Shown: positions 1-5,424 of the stretch, piece after piece | Position numbering within the stretch: position 1 is the stretch's first letter | Layout: the number at the start of each line of letters is the position of its first letter | Assembly (NCBI GenBank): GCA_009781575.1 | Contig: WQXW01000102.1 | Location: 1 to 6,617 of the forward strand | DNA length: 6,617 bases | From: Solirubrobacterales bacterium | GTDB lineage: Bacteria > Actinomycetota > Thermoleophilia > Solirubrobacterales > Solirubrobacteraceae | Direction: 5' to 3' | Position numbers and translations under genes: made by a program | The notes under the pieces: generated by a model | Database searches by the model: none | Seen by the model: only the letters and a program-made list of their open reading frames with translations | What the model was told of the DNA's origin: nothing

Positions 1-549
1 GCGCTGGTCAAGCACCTCGGCGCGGTCGACTTCATCGACCGCAACGAGTTCGCGGGGATGATGCGCACCGGTGGCGAGAGCGCCGAGCAGGAGAAGGCGC
101 GCTTCGGGGTGTCGCGCGATTTCTCCAAGCGCGTGAAGCAGCTGCTCGGCGACGCGCCCGACATCGTGTTCGAGCACGTGGGGCAGGCGACCTTCCCCAC
201 CTCGGTGCTCGCGGTCAAGCCGTTCGGCAAGGTCGTGATCTGCGCCGGCACCACCGGCTTCCACCTCGACTTCGACGTGCGCTACCTCTGGATGAAGCAG
301 AAGGAGATCCTCGGCTCGCACTTCGCCAACGCGTACGAGTGCATGAAGGCCAACGAGCTGATCGAGAGCGGTCAGATCCGCCCCGTGCTGTGGCGCACGC
401 TCGGCTTCGAGGGGGTCGCCGAAGCGCACCAGCTCATGCGCGAAAACCGCCACCTCGGCAAGATCTCGATCCTGGTGGGCGCCGAGCGCGAGGGGCTCGG
501 CAAGACCGCCGAGGGCCCCGGCGCGATCCACGCGGAGGTCGGCGGCTGA
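1..549 (+). CDS. ccr: Crotonyl-CoA carboxylase/reductase, C-terminal part (5' end outside window)
   Basis: This enzyme carries out the NADPH-dependent reductive carboxylation of crotonyl-CoA to ethylmalonyl-CoA, the CO2-fixing step of the ethylmalonyl-CoA pathway. The frame is open from base 1 and gives 182 residues. Since Ccr proteins are about 430-450 residues long, the window holds roughly the last 40 percent, within the medium-chain dehydrogenase fold. Visible landmarks are the end of the nucleotide-binding domain (VFEHVGQATFPTSV, then GKVVICAGTTGF) and the motif QKEILGSHFAN. The histidine of GSHFAN (codon 319-321) matches by recall the CO2-positioning His of Kitasatospora Ccr; the other CO2-pocket residues lie upstream of the window. 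The stop overlaps the next start as TGATG, which suggests translational coupling. The ecm gene 1 kb downstream supports Ccr over a generic quinone oxidoreductase. The family call is firm. Confidence 0.92.
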   Translation, partial: ALVKHLGAVDFIDRNEFAGMMRTGGESAEQEKARFGVSRDFSKRVKQLLGDAPDIVFEHVGQATFPTSVLAVKPFGKVVICAGTTGFHLDFDVRYLWMKQKEILGSHFANAYECMKANELIESGQIRPVLWRTLGFEGVAEAHQLMRENRHLGKISILVGAEREGLGKTAEGPGAIHAEVGG

Positions 550-962
550 TGGCCGGCACGGTCATCGTGCCCTGGTACGCCACCGGCCTGCGCGCCAAGC
601 GCTTCGAGCCGGCGCTCGGCGAGATCGCCGCGGTCGCGCTGCGCTACGGCGCCACCTCCTACGCGGTGTACAAATCGCGCGACGACGCCTACCGCTTCCA
701 GCAGCTCGCGGCGTTTCCCGACCACATCTTCTGGGAGCGCTACTGGGAGGGCCCCGAGATGATCGACTTCCGCGCGCGCCACTCCGGCTGGTATCAGGTC
801 CCGGTGCTCTACGGCTGGTGGGACCGCACCGCCGCGGGCGCGGTCGCCGCCGGCAACGGCCACGGCAACGGCGGCAGCGGCGGGGGCAGCGGGGGCAACG
901 GCCACACCGGCGCCAACGGCGGCGGCAACGGGCGCGGCGCGTCGGTGGGCGACATCACCTGA
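549..962 (+). CDS. Small conserved protein, likely dimeric alpha/beta-barrel (ABM/NIPSNAP-like), with Gly/Asn-rich tail
   Basis: The 137-residue product is of unknown function. Residues 1-92 look like one small ferredoxin-like or dimeric alpha/beta-barrel domain: a beta strand (TVIVPWYATG), a helix (EPALGEIAAVALRYG), a second strand (TSYAVYKSRD), an aromatic-rich segment (FQQLAAFPDHIFWERYWEGPEMIDFRARHSGWYQ) and a last strand (VPVLYGWW). The pattern resembles antibiotic-biosynthesis-monooxygenase-like proteins, but no catalytic motif is visible. Residues 101-130 are a low-complexity Gly/Asn/Ser/His tail, probably disordered. ATG 549 shares one base with the ccr stop, and a GGAGG lies 10 nt upstream at 534-538, which supports this start over in-frame upstream ATGs inside ccr. 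Its coupling to ccr suggests a role tied to that enzyme or pathway, but this is inference. The reading frame is secure; the fold is moderately likely. Confidence 0.8.
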   Translation: MAGTVIVPWYATGLRAKRFEPALGEIAAVALRYGATSYAVYKSRDDAYRFQQLAAFPDHIFWERYWEGPEMIDFRARHSGWYQVPVLYGWWDRTAAGAVAAGNGHGNGGSGGGSGGNGHTGANGGGNGRGASVGDIT

Positions 963-998
963 CGGGGCCCGCCGCGGTCCCGCGTTCCGGCCGCGATG

Positions 999-1012
999 AA
1001 AATGCGCATTTT
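999..1012. other. 14-bp perfect palindrome AAAATGCGCATTTT
   Basis: This AT-flanked perfect palindrome lies 36 nt after the stop of the ABM-like gene, in a very GC-rich setting. CCGC upstream and GCGG downstream can extend the symmetry if a 4-nt bulge is allowed. With no spacer at its centre it would form a poor RNA hairpin, so a protein-binding site or a remnant is as likely as a terminator. It is not shared with the second hairpin-repeat copy near the right end. Confidence 0.4.
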
Positions 1013-1036
1013 GCGGGAATCTTGAACGCGCGGCTT

Positions 1037-1149
1037 CGAACACGCCTGTCGGAGGCAGCGTTGGGGGATTTGTTTTGAGGATTCGTTCCGCGCGGAACCA
1101 ATCCTTAAAACAAAACACGCAACGGCCGCTGCTCGGAAGCTCGACCGGC
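1037..1149 (+). repeat. Dispersed intergenic hairpin repeat, copy 1
   Basis: This stretch matches 6468-6569 in the same orientation. Over the first 79 bases (1037-1115 against 6468-6546) there are only five mismatches and no gaps. After an indel-containing stretch, both copies share GCTCGACCGGC (1139-1149). The core is an inverted repeat at 1069-1114 centred on the perfect palindrome GTTCCGCGCGGAAC (1085-1098). Its arms pair along about 23 positions, with one C/C mismatch and one G/T wobble. The core is AT-richer than its surroundings. It lies between converging genes, 74 nt after a plus-strand stop and 22 nt past the clpS stop. No T-run follows the hairpin on either strand, so it is not a classical intrinsic terminator. 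A REP-like or RNA 3'-end element is plausible. Confidence 0.85.
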
Positions 1150-1171
1150 ACCGCCGCCGGGGCGGGCGCCC

Positions 1172-1459
1172 TCAGGCCTGCTCGAGGGGAGCCATGGTGA
1201 GCCCCGCGCCCTTGAGCTGCTCCCAGTAGAGCTCGGCCGGCTCCTGCTGGCCGCTGTACACGATCGCCTGGCCGGAGGTGTGGATCAGGTTGGCGATCTG
1301 ATGGCCCCGCTCGAGGCTCACCCCGGGGATGAAGCGCGACAGCGTGCGCGCCACGTGGTCGAAGGTGTTGTGATCGTCGTTGCGCACGATCACCCTCCAC
1401 GATCCTCCGAGCCCGCCCCCGGGAGGCGCCTGGCGCGGGAGCTCGACGGTCTCCGGCAT
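1172..1459 (-). CDS. clpS: ATP-dependent Clp protease adaptor ClpS
   Basis: ClpS binds proteins with destabilising N-terminal residues (the N-end rule) and delivers them to the cytosolic ClpAP or ClpCP protease. The 95-residue product has a short flexible N-terminus (residues 1-20, Pro/Gly-rich) followed by the ClpS core. WRVIVRNDDHNTFDHV (21-36) carries the N-D-D substrate-pocket residues at 27-29, and His60 in NLIHTSGQA is the second pocket element. GAGLTMAPLEQA closes the domain. The length is usual for the family. ATG at 1459 was chosen because the family core begins about 20 residues later, and because a TATCCT box lies 6 nt upstream, which fits a leaderless transcript. An upstream in-frame ATG at 1597 would run through the divergent ecm gene and is rejected. 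It diverges from ecm; no functional link with that gene is known. Confidence 0.93.
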   Translation of the reverse strand: MPETVELPRQAPPGGGLGGSWRVIVRNDDHNTFDHVARTLSRFIPGVSLERGHQIANLIHTSGQAIVYSGQQEPAELYWEQLKGAGLTMAPLEQA

Positions 1460-1465
1460 GCGCCC

Positions 1466-1494
1466 AGGATAGAGCCGGCACGCGGAGCCTACAA
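1466..1494 (-). promoter_or_regulatory. Putative clpS promoter (TTGTAG - 17 bp - TATCCT), leaderless geometry
   Basis: Read on the minus strand, TTGTAG (1489-1494) is a weak -35 box with the TTG core. It is separated by 17 bp from TATCCT (1466-1471), a fair -10 box. Only six bases separate the -10 from the clpS ATG, so transcription would begin at or next to the start codon. No Shine-Dalgarno sequence is present in this short interval. The assignment rests on sequence pattern only. Confidence 0.55.
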
Positions 1495-1495
1495 T
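1490..1495 (+). promoter_or_regulatory. Putative -10 box (TACAAT) of the ecm promoter, leaderless geometry
   Basis: TACAAT matches the TATAAT consensus at five of six positions and ends seven bases before the ecm ATG at 1503, which would put the transcription start at the A of the start codon. No ribosome-binding site lies between. No convincing -35 box is seen 16-18 bp upstream, so an activator or an extended contact may be needed. The box overlaps the putative -35 box of clpS on the other strand. Confidence 0.6.
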
Positions 1496-1502
1496 TGCCC
1501 AC

Positions 1503-3557
1503 ATGAGCCACCCTGAGCGCACCCCGGCCGGCGCCTCGGAGAGCACGGCCGACTCACCGCGGCTCTCCCAGCCGGACCGGCCGTGGATAATGCGCACCTA
1601 CGCCGGCCACTCCACGGCCAGGGCGTCCAACGAGCTCTTCCGGCGCAACCTCGCCAAGGGCCAGACCGGCCTGTCGATCGCGTTCGACCTGCCCACCCAG
1701 ACCGGCTACGACTCCGACGAGGAGCTGGCGCGGGGCGAGGTCGGCAAGGTCGGGGTGCCGATCTCCCACCGCGGCGACATGGCCGCGCTGCTGGACGGCA
1801 TCCCGCTCGGGGAGATGAACACCTCGATGACCATCAACGCCACCGCCGCCTGGCTCTTGGCGCTCTACGTGGTGGTGGCCGAGGAGCGGGGCGTCGAGCC
1901 CGCGCGCCTGCAGGGCACCACCCAGAACGACATCATCAAGGAGTTCCTGGCGCGCGGCACCTACGCGTTCCCTCCGGGCCCGTCGATGAGGCTGATCGCC
2001 GACACGATCGCCTACACGGTGCACTCGGTGCCGCGGTGGAACCCGATCAACATCTGCTCGTATCACCTGCAGGAGGCCGGCGCCACGCCGGTGCAGGAGA
2101 TCGCCTACTCGGTGAGCAACGCGATCGCCGTGCTCGACGCCGCGCGCGAGCGCGTGGGCCAGGAGCTGATGGGCGAGGTGTTCGGTCGCATCTCCTTCTT
2201 CGTCAACGCCGGCGTGCGCTTCATCGAAGAGCACGCCAAGCTGCGCGCGATGGCGATCCTGTGGGCGCAGATCGGCCGCGAGCGCTACGGCGTGCAGGAT
2301 CCGCGCCACCTGCGCTTCCGCTACGGCGTGCAGGTCAACTCGCTGGGGCTCACCGAGTCCCAGCCGGAGAACAACGTGCAGCGCATCGTGCTGGAGGCGC
2401 TCGCGGTCACGCTGGGGCGCGACGCGCGCGCGCGCGCGATCCAGCTGCCCACCTGGAACGAGGCGCTCGGGCTGCCCCGCCCGTGGGACCAGCAGTGGTC
2501 GCTTCGCATCCAGCAGGTGCTGGCCTACGAGACCGACATCCTCGAGTACCCCGACATCTTCGACGGCTCCACGGTCATGAACGGGCTCGTCGATGAGCTG
2601 CTCACCGGCGCGCGCGAGGAGATGGCCGCGGTCGCCGAGCACGGCGGCACGCTCGAGGCGGTGCCCTACATGAAGGCCGCGATGGTCGATTCCCAGCGCG
2701 AGCGGTTGCGCCGCATCGAGGACGGCGAGCAGGTGGTGGTGGGCCAGAACCGCTTCACCGAGAGCGAGCGCTCGCCGCTGACCGCCGACGCCGAGGGCGG
2801 CATCCTCGTGGTCGACCCCGCGGTGGAAGCCGAGCAGATCGACGCGCTGCGCCGCTGGCGCTCCCAGCGCGACCAGGCCGCGGTGGACCGCGCGCTGGCC
2901 GAGCTGGCGCGCGTGGCGCGCGAGGAGGATCCCCAGGCCAACCTGATGGCGCCCACGATCGCCGCCGCGCGCGCCGGCGCCACGACCGGCGAGTGGGCCG
3001 CCACGCTGCGCGAGGTGTTCGGCTCCTACCGGGCCCCCACCGGCGTGGGCGACGCCGCCGCGCCGGCCCACGACGAGGAGCTCGAGCGGCTGCGCGCGCA
3101 GGTCGCCCACCTGCAGGAGCAGCTGGGGCGCCGGCCCAAGATCCTGGTGGGCAAGCCGGGGCTGGACGGCCACTCCAACGGCGCCGAGCAGATCGCGGTG
3201 CGCGCGCGCGACGCCGGCATGGACGTGGTGTACGAAGGCATCCGCCTCACACCCGCCCAGATCGCGGCCTCGGCACTGCAGGAGGGCGTGCACGTGATCG
3301 GCCTCTCGATCCTCTCCGGCTCGCACCTCGAGCTGATCCCCGCGGTGATCGCCGCGCTGCGCGACGCCGGCGTCGACGCGCCGGTGGTGGTCGGCGGCAT
3401 CGTGCCCGAGCAGGACATCGAGCCGCTGCGCCGCGCCGGCGTGGCCGCGGTGTACACCAACAAGGACTTCGAGATCAACCGCATCATGGGCGAGATCCTC
3501 GACCTGGTGGCCGAGCGCGCCGCGCAGCCCGCGGCCGCCCAGCCCGCGCCCGCTTAG
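1503..3557 (+). CDS. ecm: Ethylmalonyl-CoA mutase (MeaA type, adenosylcobalamin-dependent)
   Basis: Ecm rearranges (2R)-ethylmalonyl-CoA to (2S)-methylsuccinyl-CoA by a B12 radical mechanism. The 684-residue chain has the acyl-CoA mutase TIM barrel at about 26-510: RPWIMRTYAGHSTARASNEL, then GLSIAFDLPTQTGYD (56-70), SMTINATA, and INICSYHLQEAGAT with His188 as the probable catalytic histidine. A charged, possibly coiled-coil linker (524-544) joins it to a B12 domain (545-670) with DGHSNG, whose His557 is the lower axial cobalt ligand, then SILSGSH and GGIVP. The fused B12 domain excludes the IcmA subunit. PTQTGYD instead of the PTHRGYD of methylmalonyl-CoA mutase, and similarity to Streptomyces MeaA, favour Ecm. 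Nearby ccr supports this. The last 13 residues are an Ala/Pro/Gln-rich tail. The stop overlaps the meaB start as TAGTG. The start is the first ATG, behind a well-placed -10 box. Confidence 0.93.
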   Translation: MSHPERTPAGASESTADSPRLSQPDRPWIMRTYAGHSTARASNELFRRNLAKGQTGLSIAFDLPTQTGYDSDEELARGEVGKVGVPISHRGDMAALLDGIPLGEMNTSMTINATAAWLLALYVVVAEERGVEPARLQGTTQNDIIKEFLARGTYAFPPGPSMRLIADTIAYTVHSVPRWNPINICSYHLQEAGATPVQEIAYSVSNAIAVLDAARERVGQELMGEVFGRISFFVNAGVRFIEEHAKLRAMAILWAQIGRERYGVQDPRHLRFRYGVQVNSLGLTESQPENNVQRIVLEALAVTLGRDARARAIQLPTWNEALGLPRPWDQQWSLRIQQVLAYETDILEYPDIFDGSTVMNGLVDELLTGAREEMAAVAEHGGTLEAVPYMKAAMVDSQRERLRRIEDGEQVVVGQNRFTESERSPLTADAEGGILVVDPAVEAEQIDALRRWRSQRDQAAVDRALAELARVAREEDPQANLMAPTIAAARAGATTGEWAATLREVFGSYRAPTGVGDAAAPAHDEELERLRAQVAHLQEQLGRRPKILVGKPGLDGHSNGAEQIAVRARDAGMDVVYEGIRLTPAQIAASALQEGVHVIGLSILSGSHLELIPAVIAALRDAGVDAPVVVGGIVPEQDIEPLRRAGVAAVYTNKDFEINRIMGEILDLVAERAAQPAAAQPAPA

Positions 3558-4651
3558 TGCTCGGCGCCGATCTCGGCCGGCGCCTGCGCGAGGGCGACCT
3601 CGCCGCCGCGCCGGACACACTCAATCTGCTGGAGAGCACCGCCGCGCCCGACCGCGCGCAGGCGGCGGCGCTCCAGCACGAGCTCTCGCCGGCCGCGCTG
3701 GGCGGCGAGGCGCCGGGGCACATCGTCGGCGTGACCGGGCCTCCGGGCTCGGGCAAGTCGACTCTGCTGTCCGCACTCGTGCGCCGCTGGCGCGCGCGCG
3801 GGAGCACGGCGGCGGTGCTGGCGGTCGACCCCTCCTCGCGCCGCTCCGGCGGCGCGCTGCTGGGCGATCGCGCGCGCATCGACTTCGACCCCGCCGATCG
3901 TGGCGTGCTGATCCGTTCCACCGCCGCCGGCACGCGCCTGGGAGGGCTGGCGCCGGCGACGCGCGCCGCCGCGCAGGCGCTGGCGGCGGCGTTCGACGTG
4001 GTGGTGATCGAGACGGTTGGCGTGGGCCAGGCCGAGACCGAGGTTGCCGAGGTGGCCGACACGGTGGTGGTCGTGGTGCAGCCCGCCAGCGGCGACGTGC
4101 TCCAGTTCCTGAAGTCGGGAATCATGGAGATCCCCGACCTGCTGGTGGTGACCAAGGCGGATCTCGGCCCGCTGGCGCTGCGCACCCGTAGGGACCTCGG
4201 CGCGGCGCTGCGCGCGCTGGGATCTCACTCGCCGGTGCTGGCTGTCTCCGCGCTGCCACCCGGCGAGGGGATCGACGAGCTGATCGAGGCGCTGCGCGCG
4301 CGGCGGGCCGAGCTCGACCTCTCCCCCCGGCGGCTGCGCTCGCGCCGCGCGCAGGCGCTGTCGGAGTACGAGCGCGAGCACGGCGCGCGCGGGGTGCGCG
4401 CGCTGGGGGGGCGCCGCGGGGCGCAGGAGCTGCTGCGCGGTGAGGACCCCGGGCTCGAGGTGCCCGCGCTGGTGGCCGCGCTGGAGCGCGCCGCCCCCGG
4501 CGAATGCTCCCCACCCGGCGAGGGCTCCCCACCCGGCGAATGCTCCCCACCCGGCGAGGGCTCGCCACTGCGCGAACGCTCCCCACGAGGGGCGCGCTCC
4601 CCACAGCAGAGCCGCCCGATCGCGGCGCGCGCCGAGGAGGCCGGCCGCTGA
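3557..4651 (+). CDS. meaB: MeaB/ArgK-family GTPase, chaperone of the acyl-CoA mutase
   Basis: MeaB-type G3E GTPases load adenosylcobalamin into acyl-CoA mutases and protect them from inactivation. The product has 364 residues from a GTG start that shares a base with the ecm stop (TAGTG). Motifs in order: Walker A GPPGSGKST (61-69), AVLAVDPSSRRSGGALLGDR (86-105), the switch segment ETVGVGQAETEV (152-163), the GTP-specificity motif TKAD (199-202, where NKAD is usual) and SAL (231-233). QPASGDVLQFLKSGIMEIPDLL is typical of the family. Immediate coupling to ecm makes Ecm the likely client. The enzyme core ends near residue 313. The remaining 51 residues contain six 6-residue Pro/Gly/Ser repeats encoded by an 18-bp tandem repeat, and the protein's only two cysteines (317 and 329) lie there. 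Upstream in-frame codons sit inside ecm and are out of phase with it, so the GTG is preferred. Confidence 0.9.
   Translation: MLGADLGRRLREGDLAAAPDTLNLLESTAAPDRAQAAALQHELSPAALGGEAPGHIVGVTGPPGSGKSTLLSALVRRWRARGSTAAVLAVDPSSRRSGGALLGDRARIDFDPADRGVLIRSTAAGTRLGGLAPATRAAAQALAAAFDVVVIETVGVGQAETEVAEVADTVVVVVQPASGDVLQFLKSGIMEIPDLLVVTKADLGPLALRTRRDLGAALRALGSHSPVLAVSALPPGEGIDELIEALRARRAELDLSPRRLRSRRAQALSEYEREHGARGVRALGGRRGAQELLRGEDPGLEVPALVAALERAAPGECSPPGEGSPPGECSPPGEGSPLRERSPRGARSPQQSRPIAARAEEAGR
4496..4603 (+). repeat. Six-unit 18-bp tandem repeat inside meaB
   Basis: Six consecutive 18-bp units encode P-G-E-C-S-P, P-G-E-G-S-P, P-G-E-C-S-P, P-G-E-G-S-P, L-R-E-R-S-P and R-G-A-R-S-P. Units 1 and 3 are identical, and units 2 and 4 differ by one base (4564), so the first four are really two copies of a 36-bp unit. 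Units 5 and 6 have diverged. The period is a multiple of three, so the frame stays open whatever the copy number. Confidence 0.95.
4634..4640 (+). promoter_or_regulatory. Ribosome-binding site of the 48-residue membrane protein
   Basis: GAGGAGG inside the last codons of meaB lies 10 nt before the ATG at 4651. It is a strong Shine-Dalgarno sequence at slightly long spacing. It supports the ATG at 4651 as the start, rather than the in-frame ATG at 4504 inside the meaB repeat. Confidence 0.7.
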
Positions 4652-4797
4652 TGCGCTCCCTGGCGCTGGTGGTGGGCGCCTTCATCGTGGCGAGCGCGCT
4701 CGCGGGCGCGCTGGGCGCGGCAAACCTCGGCACCGCGCTCACGTTCGGCCAGATCGCGGTCGCGCTGAGCGTGGTGTACGTGGTGATCAGGCACTGA
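4651..4797 (+). CDS. Small two-helix membrane protein, function unknown
   Basis: The 48-residue product is almost entirely hydrophobic. Residues 4-23 (LALVVGAFIVASALAGALGA) and about 29-46 (ALTFGQIAVALSVVYVVI) can each span the membrane. The short loop AANLGT joins them, and the ends are charged (MR at the start, RH at the end). I do not recognise a family. The start overlaps the meaB stop (TGATG) and has a GAGGAGG ribosome-binding site, so it is probably translated with ecm and meaB. Its last 11 bases overlap the 3' end of the carbonic anhydrase gene on the other strand. A role in the pathway is unproven; it may only share the transcript. The hydrophobic pattern, start context and complete frame make a real gene likely despite its size. 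Confidence 0.68.
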   Translation: MRSLALVVGAFIVASALAGALGAANLGTALTFGQIAVALSVVYVVIRH

Positions 4798-5335
4798 GCG
4801 GCGAGCGGGGCTCGACGACGGTCGTGACGCGACCGGAGTTGACGTCGTACACGTGCCCGGACACGGTGATCCGGGGCGAGATCTGGGGTGCGGCGAGCAC
4901 CCGCTCGACGTCGACACGCACCGTGTGCGCGGGTTCGGTGGCGGGCAGCTCGGCCAGCATGTGCTCGTCGTAGCCGGAGCGCTCGGCAAACCCATGGCGG
5001 AACTGCTCGTCCTCGAGCAGGCGGCTGCCGCAGTCGGTGTGGTGGATGATGGCGGCCTCGAAGTACGGCCCCTCGGGCGCCTTCTGCTCGACGAGGTAGC
5101 CGATGTACGCGAGGTCCTGGATCACCGCCGGGGTCACTCTCCCGCCCACCGTGCGGGCGACGATCGCATCGCCAAACTGGATGCGGAGGAAGTCGGCGGG
5201 ATCGGTGCGGGGGTCGATGCAGGTGAGCACGTACACGCCGCAGTGGGGGAGGAACGGCAGGCGAGGCGTGTTGTTGCGAATGTCGGTGGCAGCGAACTCG
5301 GCATTGCGCTCGAGCAGCGGTGCGAGCTTGGTCAT
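4787..5335 (-). CDS. Beta-class carbonic anhydrase
   Basis: This zinc enzyme interconverts CO2 and bicarbonate in the cytosol. The 182-residue product has the beta-class signature CIDPR (39-43), giving zinc ligand Cys39 and the Asp41-Arg43 dyad, and HTDC (99-102), giving zinc ligands His99 and Cys102. FGDAIVARTVGGRVTPAVIQDLAYIGYLV (54-82) is the usual conserved stretch between them. It is somewhat short, closer to compact actinobacterial enzymes than to plant-type ones. ATG at 5335 is preceded by a strong AGGAGG ribosome-binding site, so unlike its neighbours it is probably not leaderless. It is convergent with the ecm-meaB set, overlapping the membrane protein gene by 11 bases, and divergent from the four-cysteine protein gene. 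Supplying CO2 for Ccr is an attractive but untested idea. Confidence 0.92.
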   Translation of the reverse strand: MTKLAPLLERNAEFAATDIRNNTPRLPFLPHCGVYVLTCIDPRTDPADFLRIQFGDAIVARTVGGRVTPAVIQDLAYIGYLVEQKAPEGPYFEAAIIHHTDCGSRLLEDEQFRHGFAERSGYDEHMLAELPATEPAHTVRVDVERVLAAPQISPRITVSGHVYDVNSGRVTTVVEPRSPLSA

Positions 5336-5339
5336 CAGG

Positions 5340-5345
5340 CCTCCT
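5340..5345 (-). promoter_or_regulatory. Ribosome-binding site of the carbonic anhydrase gene
   Basis: Read on the minus strand this is AGGAGG, a full match to the anti-Shine-Dalgarno sequence, four bases before the ATG at 5335. It fixes the start codon. I could not pick a convincing promoter for this gene in the 89-bp gap to the divergent gene. Confidence 0.8.
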
Positions 5346-5411
5346 ATCGGTTTGCCTTTGGGTGCGGCTCTTTTTGGAGGGACGAGTATTCCGCAAGAGA
5401 CGGAGGCCGCT

Positions 5412-5417
5412 TAGAAT
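5412..5417 (+). promoter_or_regulatory. Putative -10 box (TAGAAT), leaderless geometry
   Basis: TAGAAT matches the -10 consensus at five of six positions and ends seven bases before the ATG at 5425, the same spacing as the ecm -10 box. The interval GGGCGCC contains no ribosome-binding site. No clear -35 box is seen 16-18 bp upstream. An ATG at 5416 overlaps the box itself and is therefore unlikely to be the start. Confidence 0.6.
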
Positions 5418-5424
5418 GGGCGCC

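Noticed and set aside
1069..1114. Rho-independent terminator at the hairpin repeat.
   Set aside because: The stem is long but no T-run follows it on either strand. The outer arms themselves are T- and A-rich, which is not the usual GC-stem plus U-tract layout. A role in RNA 3' ends remains possible.
1030..1125. Open minus-strand frames through both hairpin repeats encode similar peptides (DWFRAERI...KTNPPT...TGVF).
   Set aside because: The five base differences between the copies in the 79-bp core all change amino acids (K/E, L/P, L/A by two changes, P/Q) and none is synonymous. That is the opposite of coding selection. The similarity comes from the DNA repeat.
1460..1597. Extending clpS to the upstream in-frame ATG at 1597, adding 46 residues.
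   Set aside because: The extension would overlap the start of ecm and both predicted promoters. It has no ClpS-like sequence, and the ATG at 1459 gives a normal family length.
1503..3557. Methylmalonyl-CoA mutase or isobutyryl-CoA mutase as the identity of the mutase gene.
   Set aside because: The single chain with fused B12 domain excludes the split isobutyryl-CoA mutase. The PTQTGYD motif, MeaA-like sequence and neighbouring ccr favour ethylmalonyl-CoA mutase, although only an assay or phylogeny would settle it.
1554..3620. A 688-codon open frame on the minus strand opposite ecm.
   Set aside because: It mirrors the codon pattern of a GC-rich gene. Its translation is dominated by His, Arg, Gly, Ala, Val and Leu with no recognisable domain, while the plus frame is an unmistakable mutase.
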